NCBI GenBank assembly: GCA_964404895.1
Contig: CAYOLV010000002.1
Location: 1-64,000 of the forward strand
DNA length: 64,000 nucleotides
Origin: JBGSUZ01 sp964404895
GTDB lineage: Bacteria > Bacillota > Clostridia > Peptostreptococcales > Acidaminobacteraceae
Direction: 5' to 3'
Position numbers and translations under genes: made by a program
The notes under the pieces: generated by a model
The model's database searches: none
What the model was told of the DNA's origin: nothing
Seen by the model: the letters and a program-made list of their open reading frames with translations, nothing else
Part shown: piece by piece, positions 33,319-43,235 of the stretch
Layout: each line of letters starts with the position of its first letter
How positions within the stretch are numbered: position 1 is the stretch's first letter

Positions 33319-34224
33319 ATGGAACGCTGGTTAAATATTCAAGAAAATCTAAACGAAATATTATTTGAAGTCATGCAAATTGAAAATCAAGCTTTTGTTG
33401 AGAAAGCAAAAAACGTCTATGAATTAGGCATTGATAACAACGTAGAAGGCCTTTTCTTTACCCAATATCTCTGTTTCCACTATGAAGATGAATACGGCAA
33501 AACCCTTTACAACCGTTATTTGGAAAAACACCCTGAGAGTCCTTTAAGTTTGGTCACAGACTTGCGTTTCAGTGTTTACGAAGTTAAAAATTACCCTGCA
33601 GGCAAGGGTTTAAAAGATCTTTATACCAAACAAGATTTTCTAGTCAAAGGAGAAGACGAACTCTCTGAAGGAGATATCATCGTCGCAATGTTGGTCAGCA
33701 TTGGTCAAGATCATTTTATCAACGAAGACTTCATGCTCTTCCCAAGTCAATACAAAGATCCTTTTGTCAAAGGGATCATGGAAAAATACAATGAATTTTG
33801 CAAAGGACAAGGGGCACTCAGCCTAGAAAACTTTATCAAAAAACATCCTTTGGTCATTATGAAATTCGTTGAAATTCTCAACAATGTTGAGCAAGATGCC
33901 TATGAGGCAGTAGAAGACTATCGGGTATATCAAACCGTCTTTTTAGTCGGAGAAATTAACGTTGCCAAAGACAAATTCCGCTCAGATCCTGACTTTGAAG
34001 TCACTCTAGAAGAATCTGGTTTTATGGTCACTCGACTCTTTATGGACCGCAATACAGAAGACGAAAATTTGATTGCGGAAATTGTAATCGACGGTAACCG
34101 TGTTGAAATTGAAGCTTTAGATGAATTTAGACAAAATATGGCAAAAGAAAAAATCAAAATTTTACTTCAAGATTTAGCCGTTCATTTTAAAGATGAAATC
34201 GTTTCAATGGATGACTTATTTTAA
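33319..34224 (+). CDS. Uncharacterised protein linked to a DNA methyltransferase
   Basis: A 301-residue acidic soluble protein I do not recognise. A central block (GLKDLYTKQDFLVKGEDEL and following) loosely resembles the region that accompanies SEC-C motifs in some proteins, but no SEC-C cysteines are present here. No catalytic motif is visible. GAGGTGAAAG precedes ATG 33319. The methyltransferase starts 30 bases after its stop, so they are likely cotranscribed. A regulatory or accessory role beside the methyltransferase is only a guess from position. Confidence 0.6.
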   Translation: MERWLNIQENLNEILFEVMQIENQAFVEKAKNVYELGIDNNVEGLFFTQYLCFHYEDEYGKTLYNRYLEKHPESPLSLVTDLRFSVYEVKNYPAGKGLKDLYTKQDFLVKGEDELSEGDIIVAMLVSIGQDHFINEDFMLFPSQYKDPFVKGIMEKYNEFCKGQGALSLENFIKKHPLVIMKFVEILNNVEQDAYEAVEDYRVYQTVFLVGEINVAKDKFRSDPDFEVTLEESGFMVTRLFMDRNTEDENLIAEIVIDGNRVEIEALDEFRQNMAKEKIKILLQDLAVHFKDEIVSMDDLF

Positions 34225-34254
34225 GTAATTATTGAGGTTAAAGGATGTGTGGCA

Positions 34255-36231
34255 ATGGGTAGTAGCGATCGGCTCAGATTTGACAAAACATTAAATACAG
34301 AAAAACGCATTGAGACCGGTAGCTTTTACACCCCTCCAGAGCTGGCAGAATTAATGGTTTGTCTCTCTCTGTCTGCACTTCTAGAAAAACGATTAAAGGG
34401 ATTCAGTCAAGCAACCTATTTGGAAATGCTCATGCCCGAGTCATTTTCAGTTCATGAAAATAGCCCTCAGGAATTACCCCCTTCAAAAATCAAAGCTGTG
34501 GGTAAGGTCTTGAAATCTTTAAAAGTCTTAGATCTATGTGCAGGAAGCGGTGTCTTTCCTTTAGCCTATCTCAAAGTGGTGACCGAGTGCTTGATGCGTT
34601 ACGGATTAGAAAATGAGAATAAATTGACAAAATTGGCAACTCAAATTTCCAGTCAAATCGTTGCCATCGACATACAGCCTGAGCCTCTTGCCTTGTACTG
34701 CCAAGAACTTCATACTCTGTATGGGGTTGCAACGCCTGAACAGTCCGTCTTTTGCTTAGATGCCTTAAGCGATGAAGCTCTTTCTCAACACCCTCTTCTC
34801 CAACAGGAAATGGAAGGTGGCTTTGACTTGGTTCTAGGAAATCCACCTTATTTAGGTGAAAAGTATCATAAAGATATTTTCCAAGCCCTTAGAAAAACAG
34901 CCTTTGGCGCTAAGTACTACGAAGGGCGAATGGACTATTTCTATTTCTTTTTGTATCGCGGAATGGAAGCCCTAAAGCCTGACGGACAACTGTGTATGAT
35001 TACCACTAATTATTTTGCCACCGCAGATGGTGCAAAGCTCTTAAGACGATATTTCAATGAAAATACCCATTGGGGCAGCATTATCAATTTTAATGATTGT
35101 TCCTTATTTAAAGATGCTCTGGGGCAGCACAATGTTATTTTTGTCTTATCCCATCTTGGTAAAAATCTACCCAGTCAGCTTTGTTACCCCTCTGGAAAAG
35201 TGGTTTCCCTCAAAAGTTTATATGAAGCCCTTGTCTGTGAGAAAGAAAACAGTCAATGGCACTATGAACACATTCCAAGAGAACGTTTATTTGACCAGCA
35301 AGGCATGTTGAAAATGTTACCTAGTAAGGCTCATCAGGGACTTCTTGAAAAACTGCAAACTTTTGAAGGAGAGCAGCGACCCACGCTGGGACAACACTTC
35401 CATGTTCAGCAAGGTATTGTCAGTGGTTTTGATCGTGACTTTAAGGCAGACAAAGGGGTCTTTGTCTTGACAAACAAAGAAGCAGAAGGGCACACAGACC
35501 TAAATCACTTTCTGAAACCCTTTTATAAAAATAGCCAAGTTAGAAAATACAAAGTCATAGAGCCTACTCAATATCAAATTTTATACGTTTCCGAAACCAT
35601 CGACGATCAACTAGAAGCTTCAAAAGCCCTTTTCTCACACCTGCAGCCCTATTATGAAAGATTGGCTGCCAGAAGAGAAGTGGTCAAGAAAATTAGACCT
35701 TGGTATGCCCTCCAGTGGCCTAGAGAGTCTTGGCGATTTTCAGGCCCTTTGATTGCGGCACCTCAACGGGCCTACGTCAATGTCTTTGCTTATGAAGAGA
35801 ATCATCTTTTTGGCAGTGCGGATTTATACTACATTTCTGATCGTATTGATGACAATTGGCGTAGGGAGAGAACTCTTTGGACCATGGCTTATCTCAATTC
35901 CCCAGTTGTTTATTATTGGTTAGCGCTCATGGGAAAACGCAAGGGTTCTATGTTGGAATTGTATGCAACTCCTTTAAAAACCATTCCCATTGTGTTATTT
36001 GATCCTGAAAATCCTCAGCATATTCAACTCGTTCTATGCATTCAATCCATGTTGTCGGCACTGGAAAAGGGCGTAGCTTACGAAGTCGTCGCAGAGGAAC
36101 ATTTGAAGCCCATTCATAGTGTGTTTTACGAACTATTGGGCTTATCTCATGAGGATATTGAAGGCGTCGAGGGCTATTATCAGTCCATGGGGGCAGCAGA
36201 AATAGAATCGAATTATTGGTATACCAAATAG
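34255..36231 (+). CDS. Solitary N6-adenine DNA methyltransferase (Eco57I-like)
   Basis: A 658-residue class I methyltransferase. Motif X/I precursor GSFYTPPELAELM (about 22-34), motif I LDLCAGSGVFPLAY (about 92-105), motif IV GNPPY (about 195-199) with VAIDIQPE as the motif II-like acidic strand. C-terminal to about 340 is a TaqI/Eco57I-type specificity domain. No endonuclease domain and no restriction gene lie nearby, so it looks like an orphan enzyme that marks adenines and could influence gene expression, as CamA does in Clostridioides difficile (known from literature; homology not established). AAAGGA is nine bases before ATG 34255; GTG 34249 is too near. Confidence 0.8.
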   Translation: MGSSDRLRFDKTLNTEKRIETGSFYTPPELAELMVCLSLSALLEKRLKGFSQATYLEMLMPESFSVHENSPQELPPSKIKAVGKVLKSLKVLDLCAGSGVFPLAYLKVVTECLMRYGLENENKLTKLATQISSQIVAIDIQPEPLALYCQELHTLYGVATPEQSVFCLDALSDEALSQHPLLQQEMEGGFDLVLGNPPYLGEKYHKDIFQALRKTAFGAKYYEGRMDYFYFFLYRGMEALKPDGQLCMITTNYFATADGAKLLRRYFNENTHWGSIINFNDCSLFKDALGQHNVIFVLSHLGKNLPSQLCYPSGKVVSLKSLYEALVCEKENSQWHYEHIPRERLFDQQGMLKMLPSKAHQGLLEKLQTFEGEQRPTLGQHFHVQQGIVSGFDRDFKADKGVFVLTNKEAEGHTDLNHFLKPFYKNSQVRKYKVIEPTQYQILYVSETIDDQLEASKALFSHLQPYYERLAARREVVKKIRPWYALQWPRESWRFSGPLIAAPQRAYVNVFAYEENHLFGSADLYYISDRIDDNWRRERTLWTMAYLNSPVVYYWLALMGKRKGSMLELYATPLKTIPIVLFDPENPQHIQLVLCIQSMLSALEKGVAYEVVAEEHLKPIHSVFYELLGLSHEDIEGVEGYYQSMGAAEIESNYWYTK

Positions 36232-36333
36232 GACTTGTGTCTATTATACCGATACAATCCACGACCTTTCTTATTTATATAGATACAATGAGATGCTATA
36301 ATCAAATTGATTATAAAGAAAAGGGGTCTAAAG

Positions 36334-36879
36334 ATGAAAATTTCAACGAGAACAATGGCAATTGGCGGTATATTTGCTGCAATGGTAACGCTGGGAACGA
36401 TGATTATCCGAATTCCTACACCCATTCCAGCGAATGGCTATATTCATATTGGTGACAGCATGGTTTATCTTTCAGGGATTCTTCTCGGTCCGGTTCTTGG
36501 CGGTATTGTCAGCGGCATCGGTTCATGCATTGCAGACTTATTTGGCTATGCAGTCTATGCACCTGGAACAGCCTTAATCAAGTTTTTAGATGCCTTTGTC
36601 ACAGCAACTATATTTATCATGGTTCAGAAGCAATTCAAAGGTTTTAAAGGCATGATGATGGGTTATATTGCAGGAACTTTGGTCGGAGGCGCAATCATGG
36701 TCTGTGGCTACTACGCTTATGAAAGTCTTTTATACGGTTCTGCAACTGCGGTGGTTTCCATCTATGCCAATATTATTCAGGCAATCGGAGGCGCTCTCAT
36801 CGGCCTGCCCGTATTGATTGCCCTTGAGAAGACAAAATATTTTCCAAAATTAAATGCGTATATGAGCAACAACAAATAA
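36334..36879 (+). CDS. ECF transporter S component
   Basis: A 181-residue membrane protein with about six segments. IPTPIPANGYIHIGDSMVY (about 28-46) is the substrate-loop signature of ECF S components of the ECF_trnsprt/DUF1393 group. It would bind a vitamin or similar small molecule and associate with a shared energising module that is not in the window. The substrate cannot be told. ATG 36334 is preceded by AAAGGGG; the longer in-frame reading from 36307 is not. Confidence 0.8.
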   Translation: MKISTRTMAIGGIFAAMVTLGTMIIRIPTPIPANGYIHIGDSMVYLSGILLGPVLGGIVSGIGSCIADLFGYAVYAPGTALIKFLDAFVTATIFIMVQKQFKGFKGMMMGYIAGTLVGGAIMVCGYYAYESLLYGSATAVVSIYANIIQAIGGALIGLPVLIALEKTKYFPKLNAYMSNNK

Positions 36880-36916
36880 ATTAACTAAAGTGAATGGCCG
36901 ACAGTCAGGAGGCTTT

Positions 36917-37786
36917 ATGAAGTGGTTAGAAAGAAATGAAACGTGCTGGTGTGGCAGTGGTTTAAAGGCAAAAAAATGTAATTGCGGCATTTCAGAAAAG
37001 TTGGATGCCTATTCTAAAGAGGGCTACAAAATTCCAAAACGCAGTCTCATCAAAGATGAAAAAACCATTGAGGGCATGAGAGCTAGCGGCAAAATCACCA
37101 CAACTATTTTAAACGAAGTTGGTGCCCTCATTAAACCGGGTGTCACTACAGAAGAAATCAATACTTTTGTTCACAATAGAACCCTTGAAATGGGCGGCAT
37201 TCCAGCGCCACTGAACTACAATGGTTTTCCTAAAAGTACTTGTACCTCTATCAATGAAGTCATTTGTCACGGTATTCCAAGCCCCGACCGCGTCCTCAAA
37301 GAAGGGGATATTATCAACGTAGACGTGACCACAATCCTAGAGGGTTGTTATAGCGATGCGAGCCGTATGTACGCCGTAGGTCAAATCAGTGAGAATGCTC
37401 AGCGTTTAATAGACGTCGCAAAAGAAGCTTTGGATATTGGCCGTTCAGTCGTCAAGCCCTTAGCCACCACGAATGATATTGGCGCTGCCATTGAAAATTA
37501 TGCAGACTTAAACGGTTACTCTGTGGTAGAAGACTTTGGTGGTCATGGCGTTGGTCGTCAATTCCATGAAGATCCTTTTGTATTCCATTTCGACACAGGA
37601 GAACCGGGAATGGTTTTACTGCCTGGGATGACCTTTACCATTGAACCTATGATCAACGAAGGTTCTTATGAATGTAAAGTACTATCGGATCATTGGACGG
37701 CGGTTACCTTAGACGGTATGCTTTCTGCACAATGGGAATACACCCTTTTGGTCACGAAAGAGGGAACAGAAGTCATCGCTTATTAA
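36917..37786 (+). CDS. map: Methionine aminopeptidase with SEC-C zinc motif
   Basis: A 289-residue type I methionine aminopeptidase with an N-terminal zinc-ribbon of the SEC-C type: CWCGSGLKAKKC at residues 10-21. The pita-bread domain has the metal ligands in VDVT (Asp), YSDASR (Asp), GGHGVGR (His), TIEPM (Glu) and QWEYT (Glu). It removes initiator Met from nascent proteins. The SEC-C extension may tether it to the ribosome. ATG 36917 is just after AGGAGG; the longer frame from 36890 has no site. Confidence 0.9.
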   Translation: MKWLERNETCWCGSGLKAKKCNCGISEKLDAYSKEGYKIPKRSLIKDEKTIEGMRASGKITTTILNEVGALIKPGVTTEEINTFVHNRTLEMGGIPAPLNYNGFPKSTCTSINEVICHGIPSPDRVLKEGDIINVDVTTILEGCYSDASRMYAVGQISENAQRLIDVAKEALDIGRSVVKPLATTNDIGAAIENYADLNGYSVVEDFGGHGVGRQFHEDPFVFHFDTGEPGMVLLPGMTFTIEPMINEGSYECKVLSDHWTAVTLDGMLSAQWEYTLLVTKEGTEVIAY

Positions 37787-37870
37787 ATTAAATGTAATTA
37801 TTTAACAAATAAATCACAGAAAGTCTTGTATTCTCGTTATCCATATATTACCATATAATGGGTGATGAAA

Positions 37871-40252
37871 ATGAGAAGACCTTCTGTGATTTTTTTATTG
37901 GCAATGTGTATAGGCATAAAACTGGCGGATTTCAATACTTATGGCACCTCTGCCTTGGCACTGGTTTTGCTGGTGTTGATCAGCGCCCTCATTTTTCAAA
38001 AAAGCCAGAAAAAATGGCTTGTAGTGGGACTTGGCTTATTGTTAGCTTATGGTCTTACAGTCAGTACTAAAGCCAACCTTGAAAAACATACAGCTGAAAT
38101 GACCCACCTTTCCACTGAGAAGGGTCAAGTTCAAGTCAGCGGTGTTTTTTATCAAAAGAATTTACTAGACAAAAAACAGTGTTGGCTTCAGTTAGACAGC
38201 GGCGGTAAGTGCAAGCTGCAATTCAGTGCCTACAAAACTTATCCTGAAATTCCTTCGGGGACTCACGTGGCTGTAAGTGGTAAATTTAGCAAAGCCAGTC
38301 CTGAAAGAAACCCTAATGGTTTTGACGAGCGGCAGTGGCTGTTCAGCAAAAAAGCCTTTGGTACTATTAGTCTCCAAACCCTTGAAGCAGATAATGGAAA
38401 AGGGGATGTTTTTGAAAAATATCGGCAAAAATTGCTCAAGCCACTGGTCGAAAACCTGATGTATAAAACAGCTTTAAAACAAGGTCCACTCGCCGTGGGC
38501 ATGCTCTTTGGGGAAGATGGCTGGATAGAAGAAGAGGTAATGACTTCCTTTTCAACGGCAGGAGTCAACCATATTTTAAGCGTCTCTGGAGCCCACTTTG
38601 CGGTTTTAATCTTTTGGATTTATTTTATATTAGGACAGAGAAACTTTTCATTTTGGCTTAAAAAAGCATTAGTTTGGTTCATACTGGGCGGGTTTATCTG
38701 GCTGATTGGCATGGATGTTGCAGCCCTTAGAGCTTATGTCATGTTTATGATTTTAGACTTGATGCGCATTCACTACAAGCAGACCGATGGCTTAAACGCT
38801 CTATGCCTTACCTTAATTATTATGCTGCTATTAAACCCTTACAGCATTGGGGACTTAGGTCTGCAACTGGCCGTTTCTGCCATGTATGCCATTGTTGTTC
38901 TCGCACCTTTTGTTGGCGCAGTTTGGTCAACACCCCTTAAAATTCGACTAAAATTAGAACCCCATGAGCCACCTCTTAAAAAATGGCTCTTTAAACGAGC
39001 TGCTAACACCATTGAAGCGGTAAATATTTCTCTTTGCGTAACCGTTATGCTGTATCCCATTTTAAGGAACCAGTTCAACAGCTTTAGTTTTCTCAGCATT
39101 CTCTACAATATTCCCATTTCAATTGCCAGCGCCATTAGTCTGCCCGCCAGTATTATTTGTTGCGGTCTTTCTATGTTCCCATTTTTGGCAAAAAGCATAG
39201 GGGTGCTGAACGGTTTGTGCTTAAAATTCATGACCCTGATTGTAGAAACCAGTGCTTATCTGCCTCACCAAAGCCATCTGCCAAATCTGAGTCCCTTACA
39301 AACGTTCTTGTGCTACAGTTTACTCTTAATGCCCCTCTATTTTAAGCAAGTTGCAGCAGGTATTTGTGCTTTAGAAGAGCGTAGCAAGACCCCTTTAATC
39401 CAAAGGCGACTGGTTCTCCTTTCTACAGGCTTGTTTCTCAGCATCGTCCTTTTTTTACCGACCTACAGTGTCCAAGACAAAGTTCAAGTCTTTTGCTTCG
39501 ATGTAGGACAAGGAGATGGCACCTTATTGATTACGCCAAAGGGGAAGACCATTTTAATAGACAGTGGTCTGGAGTCTGGAAAACTGAAAGTTATGGATAC
39601 CCTCTTAAAATTAGGCATTTCCAGTGTTGATCTGATGATTTTATCTCACCCTCATGACGACCATATAGGTGGGGCTCCTGAAATATTGGAAAATTTGACG
39701 GTGAAGGAAATCGCCTTATTTAATGGGACTTATACGGTTGAAGAAAGTGTTGCGTTAAATGAGCTGCTTCAATTAGCGAAGGCTCGTCAGACTAAAATTA
39801 CTTATTGGGAAAAAGGAGCTGGGTTAGATTTGGATACGGCAGTTACATTAAAGGTTTTACATCCGCCAGCCGGTTACGATTCTGAGAACACCAACGATGA
39901 AAGTTTGGTATGCGAAATAATTTACCAAAAGACCTCTTTTTTGTTCACTGGAGACATTTCCACCACGGTTGAATGTGATATAATAGAGCAGGTCGAAGGG
40001 GAGTCCATTTTTCTAAAAGTGCCTCACCACGGCTCTGGCAGTAGTTCTGGCGACGAGCTTCTCAGTTTGCCTCTGAACTCGGCCGTCATACAAGTGGGTC
40101 AAAACAATCGCTATGGACACCCAAACCCAAAAGCTTTATCTCGGTTAAATTCTAAAAATATACCCCTTATGAGAACGGACACAAAAGGGTGTATTGTTCT
40201 TTATAGCGATGGAGAAACCCTTACATATAAGTCACAGATTAAAGAGGAGTAA
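37871..40252 (+). CDS. comEC: ComEC/Rec2 DNA uptake channel
   Basis: A 793-residue ComEC-family protein. The N-terminal DUF4131-like region (about 1-190) leads into a Competence domain of about ten membrane segments with LSVSGAHFAVLIFW, then a C-terminal metallo-beta-lactamase domain with DVGQGDGTLL and the metal motif HPHDDHIGG. It forms the inner-membrane channel for DNA in natural transformation, with nuclease-like activity proposed for the C-terminus. No comEA is visible upstream. ATG 37871 follows GGTGA; upstream GTG 37862 and ATG 37865 are possible alternatives. holA begins two bases after the stop, a usual arrangement in Gram-positives. Confidence 0.92.
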   Translation: MRRPSVIFLLAMCIGIKLADFNTYGTSALALVLLVLISALIFQKSQKKWLVVGLGLLLAYGLTVSTKANLEKHTAEMTHLSTEKGQVQVSGVFYQKNLLDKKQCWLQLDSGGKCKLQFSAYKTYPEIPSGTHVAVSGKFSKASPERNPNGFDERQWLFSKKAFGTISLQTLEADNGKGDVFEKYRQKLLKPLVENLMYKTALKQGPLAVGMLFGEDGWIEEEVMTSFSTAGVNHILSVSGAHFAVLIFWIYFILGQRNFSFWLKKALVWFILGGFIWLIGMDVAALRAYVMFMILDLMRIHYKQTDGLNALCLTLIIMLLLNPYSIGDLGLQLAVSAMYAIVVLAPFVGAVWSTPLKIRLKLEPHEPPLKKWLFKRAANTIEAVNISLCVTVMLYPILRNQFNSFSFLSILYNIPISIASAISLPASIICCGLSMFPFLAKSIGVLNGLCLKFMTLIVETSAYLPHQSHLPNLSPLQTFLCYSLLLMPLYFKQVAAGICALEERSKTPLIQRRLVLLSTGLFLSIVLFLPTYSVQDKVQVFCFDVGQGDGTLLITPKGKTILIDSGLESGKLKVMDTLLKLGISSVDLMILSHPHDDHIGGAPEILENLTVKEIALFNGTYTVEESVALNELLQLAKARQTKITYWEKGAGLDLDTAVTLKVLHPPAGYDSENTNDESLVCEIIYQKTSFLFTGDISTTVECDIIEQVEGESIFLKVPHHGSGSSSGDELLSLPLNSAVIQVGQNNRYGHPNPKALSRLNSKNIPLMRTDTKGCIVLYSDGETLTYKSQIKEE

Positions 40253-40254
40253 AT

Positions 40255-41304
40255 ATGCCCTTTAGCAAACTCTCAAAAGAAATTTCGAACGGAACCCTTA
40301 AACCCGTCTACTGCTTTTACGGGACAGAACCCTATTTGATGGATCAATTGGTCAAACAGCTTCGAGAAGCTATAGTGCCACCAGATTATGCGGACTTTAA
40401 CGAACAAAATTTAGACGCCAGCAAACTCACCATGGACGATGCCATCAACGCCTTTGAAACCCTACCTTTCTTTTCAGATAAACGTTTAGTAGTACTCCGC
40501 CAAGTCCCTTGGTTTGGCACGACAAAAAACGCCATCAGTGAAGAGGGCGAAGCACAAATACTCAGCTATTTGGAAAATCCTTCGCCAAGCTCAGTGGTGG
40601 TCATGTTGTGCGACGGCATTGACAAGCGGAAGAAAATTGGCAAGTTACTTCAAAAGGAAAATGCCCTCTACGAGTTCTCAAAGCTGAATGAAGCTGATCT
40701 GAAAAAACTCATTGGAGAACGGATTCAAAGCCATTCTTGTAAAATCACTTCTGAGAACCTGAGCTATTGTGTTTTCCTACTGGGCTACTTGGAAAAGGAT
40801 GCAGATAGAGATTTATATGAGGTCTTGGGACAGGTGGATCGTATTGCCTCTGCCTCAGATGGCGAAATTACTAAAGCCTTATTGGATCGCATGTTAGAGA
40901 AACCCTTAGACACCAACATATTTGCCTTCATGGACGCTGTCTCAGATGGGAAGACTTTGGACGCGGTTAGGATCAAAGAGCAATTATTGTCTGAGGACTA
41001 CAATGAGATTCAAATCAATTCTATGCTTTACAAGCACTTTAGAAACCTTTACAAAACTGCCCTTTGGCTAGATGCAGGGTATAACCCGACAGTCATTGCA
41101 GAGAAAATAGGGGTTCATCCCTTTTCAGCAAAAAAATACGCCAGCCAATGCCGACGTTATTCTGAAAGCTATTTGAAACAAGTCATCATTGACCTTGCGG
41201 AACTGGATCACGGCATGAAAACCGGAAAAATCAGTTTTGAGCAAGCTTTGGATTTAATGACAGTTTGTCTGTCTCAAAAGGTGAGGATTCCCTTGAATCA
41301 GTAA
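40255..41304 (+). CDS. holA: DNA polymerase III delta subunit
   Basis: A 349-residue delta subunit. GTEPYLMDQLVKQLREAI (about 24-41) is the start of the AAA+-like domain, and the three-domain layout with the C-terminal collar helices (about 250-345) is typical. It opens the beta sliding clamp. Start ATG 40255 lies three bases after comEC with GAGGAG upstream. A 15-bp direct repeat spans its stop codon (41292-41306 and 41312-41326). Confidence 0.9.
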   Translation: MPFSKLSKEISNGTLKPVYCFYGTEPYLMDQLVKQLREAIVPPDYADFNEQNLDASKLTMDDAINAFETLPFFSDKRLVVLRQVPWFGTTKNAISEEGEAQILSYLENPSPSSVVVMLCDGIDKRKKIGKLLQKENALYEFSKLNEADLKKLIGERIQSHSCKITSENLSYCVFLLGYLEKDADRDLYEVLGQVDRIASASDGEITKALLDRMLEKPLDTNIFAFMDAVSDGKTLDAVRIKEQLLSEDYNEIQINSMLYKHFRNLYKTALWLDAGYNPTVIAEKIGVHPFSAKKYASQCRRYSESYLKQVIIDLAELDHGMKTGKISFEQALDLMTVCLSQKVRIPLNQ

Positions 41305-41345
41305 TCATAGTCTTGAATCAGTAATCTTTGAAGGAGGACATCATA

Positions 41346-43073
41346 ATGATTCTAAAATTAGCAAAATATTATAAACCTCACATGAAATTATTTTTACTAG
41401 ATATGTTTTTCGCTTTTCTCATTGCGGCAATTGACTTAATCTTCCCAATGCTCTCCAGAGATGTAGTCTCTGAAATCATTCCTTCGGGGAATATGGCTCT
41501 GTTAGTGAGATTCAGTATCATTGCCATTGTGCTGTATGTTATTCGTATGTACTGCACTTTCTTTGTGGCCTACTACGGACACAATATGGGGGCACGCATT
41601 GAATACGATATGAAAAATCAGCTTTTTGATCATATGCAAAAGCTCCACCATAAGTACTTTGATAAGACCCGAACAGGACAGATTATGAACCGTTTTACCG
41701 GGGATCTTTTTGAAATATCGGAGTTGACCCATCACGGTCCTGAAGATTTCTTTATTTCTGTAGTCATGTTGGTCGGGGGGCTTCTTTTACTCCTGACTAT
41801 AGACGTTCGCTTAACTTTGATTATGTACTCTATCGTATTGGTGTTGGTTTGGTTCGCCTATTACAGAAGAACCCATATGAGCAGAGCATTTAAAGCTCAA
41901 AAGGCAAAGGCGGCGGACTTAAATGCCAAACTTGAAAACAGTGTCAGCGGTATCCGTTTAGCAAAGGCCTTCTGTAACGAAGACTTTGAAAAAGAAAGAT
42001 TTGACGAGTACAATCAGGCTTATTATGAGTCTAAAGATGGTGCCTACTATCAAATGGGTATATTTGCTTCCATCAACGGATTCTTGACGGACTTACTCAA
42101 CCTCAGCGTTATGGCCTTCGGAGGCTATTTTGTGTACCGAGGCTGGATCAACCTAGGAGATCTGGTGGCATTCATTCTATTTGCCAACTTTATGCTCAAA
42201 CCTGTCAGAAGGCTGATGGACTTTGTACAGCAATGGCAACAAGGCATGGCGGGTTTTGAACGTTTTGTAGAAATCATGGACATTGACCCTGAGATTCAAG
42301 ATCAACCTCATGCAAAAGCCCTGACAAAACTGGAAGGCAAAATTGACTTCAACGATGTCAATTTTAGGTATTCTACAGAAGATGAATACGTGCTTAAAGA
42401 TTTTAACTTAACCATTAGCAAAGGGGAAACCGTGGCTTTAGTTGGTTCTTCGGGGGTTGGGAAGACTACCATCGCCCATTTGATTCCACGTTTTTATGAA
42501 ATTGAATCTGGTCTCATTGCTATAGACGACCAAGACATTCAAAATTTAACCTTACAATCTTTAAGAAGCCGAATTGGTTTCGTGGGACAAGACGTTCTCA
42601 TTTTCTACGGCACCATTGAAGACAACATTCGTTACGGCAATCCCGCCGCTACTTTTGAAGAAATTGTCGTCGCCGCCCAAAAGGCCAATATTCATGAGTT
42701 TATTGAAACTTTAGATCAAGGTTATCAAACCATAGTAGGAGAGCGTGGAATTATGCTTTCAGGGGGTCAAAAACAGAGACTCTCCATTGCTAGGTTATTC
42801 CTTAAAAACCCAGACATTCTCATTTTAGATGAAGCTACTTCTGCGTTGGACAATGAAAACGAAGCCATCGTTCAAAGCGCGATCGAATCTCTTGCAAAAG
42901 GCAGAACCAGTTTAATTATTGCCCACAGACTTTCTACCATAAGAGGTGCAGACCGTATTGTGGTTATGGATCAAGGGGGCATTACAGAGCAGGGAACCCA
43001 TCAAGAATTAATAGATAAAAAAGGTGCTTTCTTTAGATTTTACGACCTGCAACAGAACAACATTGTGACTTCT
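41346..43073 (+). CDS. ABC exporter, permease fused to ATPase
   Basis: A 576-residue half-transporter with six membrane segments (about 15-300) and a C-terminal ATPase. Walker A is GSSGVGKT, the signature LSGGQKQ, Walker B ILDEAT and the H-loop IAHRLST. It resembles lipid A/multidrug exporters of the MsbA/LmrA type and probably works as a homodimer, since no partner is adjacent. The substrate is unknown. ATG 41346 is eight bases after AAGGAGG; the reading from 41328 lacks a separate site. It is followed by a terminator. Confidence 0.9.
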
Positions 43074-43104
43074 TAATGATTTTAAGGGCTACGCTTCACT
43101 ATAG

Positions 43105-43143
43105 AAAGGCTACTCCGGCAATTTGCTGTGGTAGCCTTTTTTT
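43105..43143 (+). terminator. Rho-independent terminator
   Basis: AAAGGCTAC (43105-43113) pairs with GTAGCCTTT (43131-43139) and is followed by seven more Ts. It ends the ABC exporter gene and isolates the zinc operon. Confidence 0.85.
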
Positions 43144-43156
43144 CTTGGTGATAGGA

Positions 43157-43185
43157 TTGCCTTTTCAGGGTAAAAGAGTTATACT
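43157..43185 (+). promoter_or_regulatory. Promoter of the zinc operon
   Basis: TTGCCT (43157-43162), a 17-bp spacer and TATACT (43180-43185). Transcription should start near 43192, just upstream of the candidate Zur box and 44 bases before the znuA start codon. Confidence 0.6.
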
Positions 43186-43199
43186 GAACCAGTAAATGC

Positions 43200-43220
43200 A
43201 AATGCGAGGTATTCTCATTT
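43200..43220. promoter_or_regulatory. Candidate Zur operator
   Basis: AAATGCGAGG-T-ATTCTCATTT is a 21-base imperfect palindrome with AAAT and ATTT ends and a central T, the same length and symmetry as the AAATCGTAAT-N-ATTACGATTT Zur box of Bacillus. It lies at about +8 to +28. Repression by the zur product encoded in this operon is inferred. Confidence 0.55.
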
Positions 43221-43235
43221 AAGGAGGCATAAATA

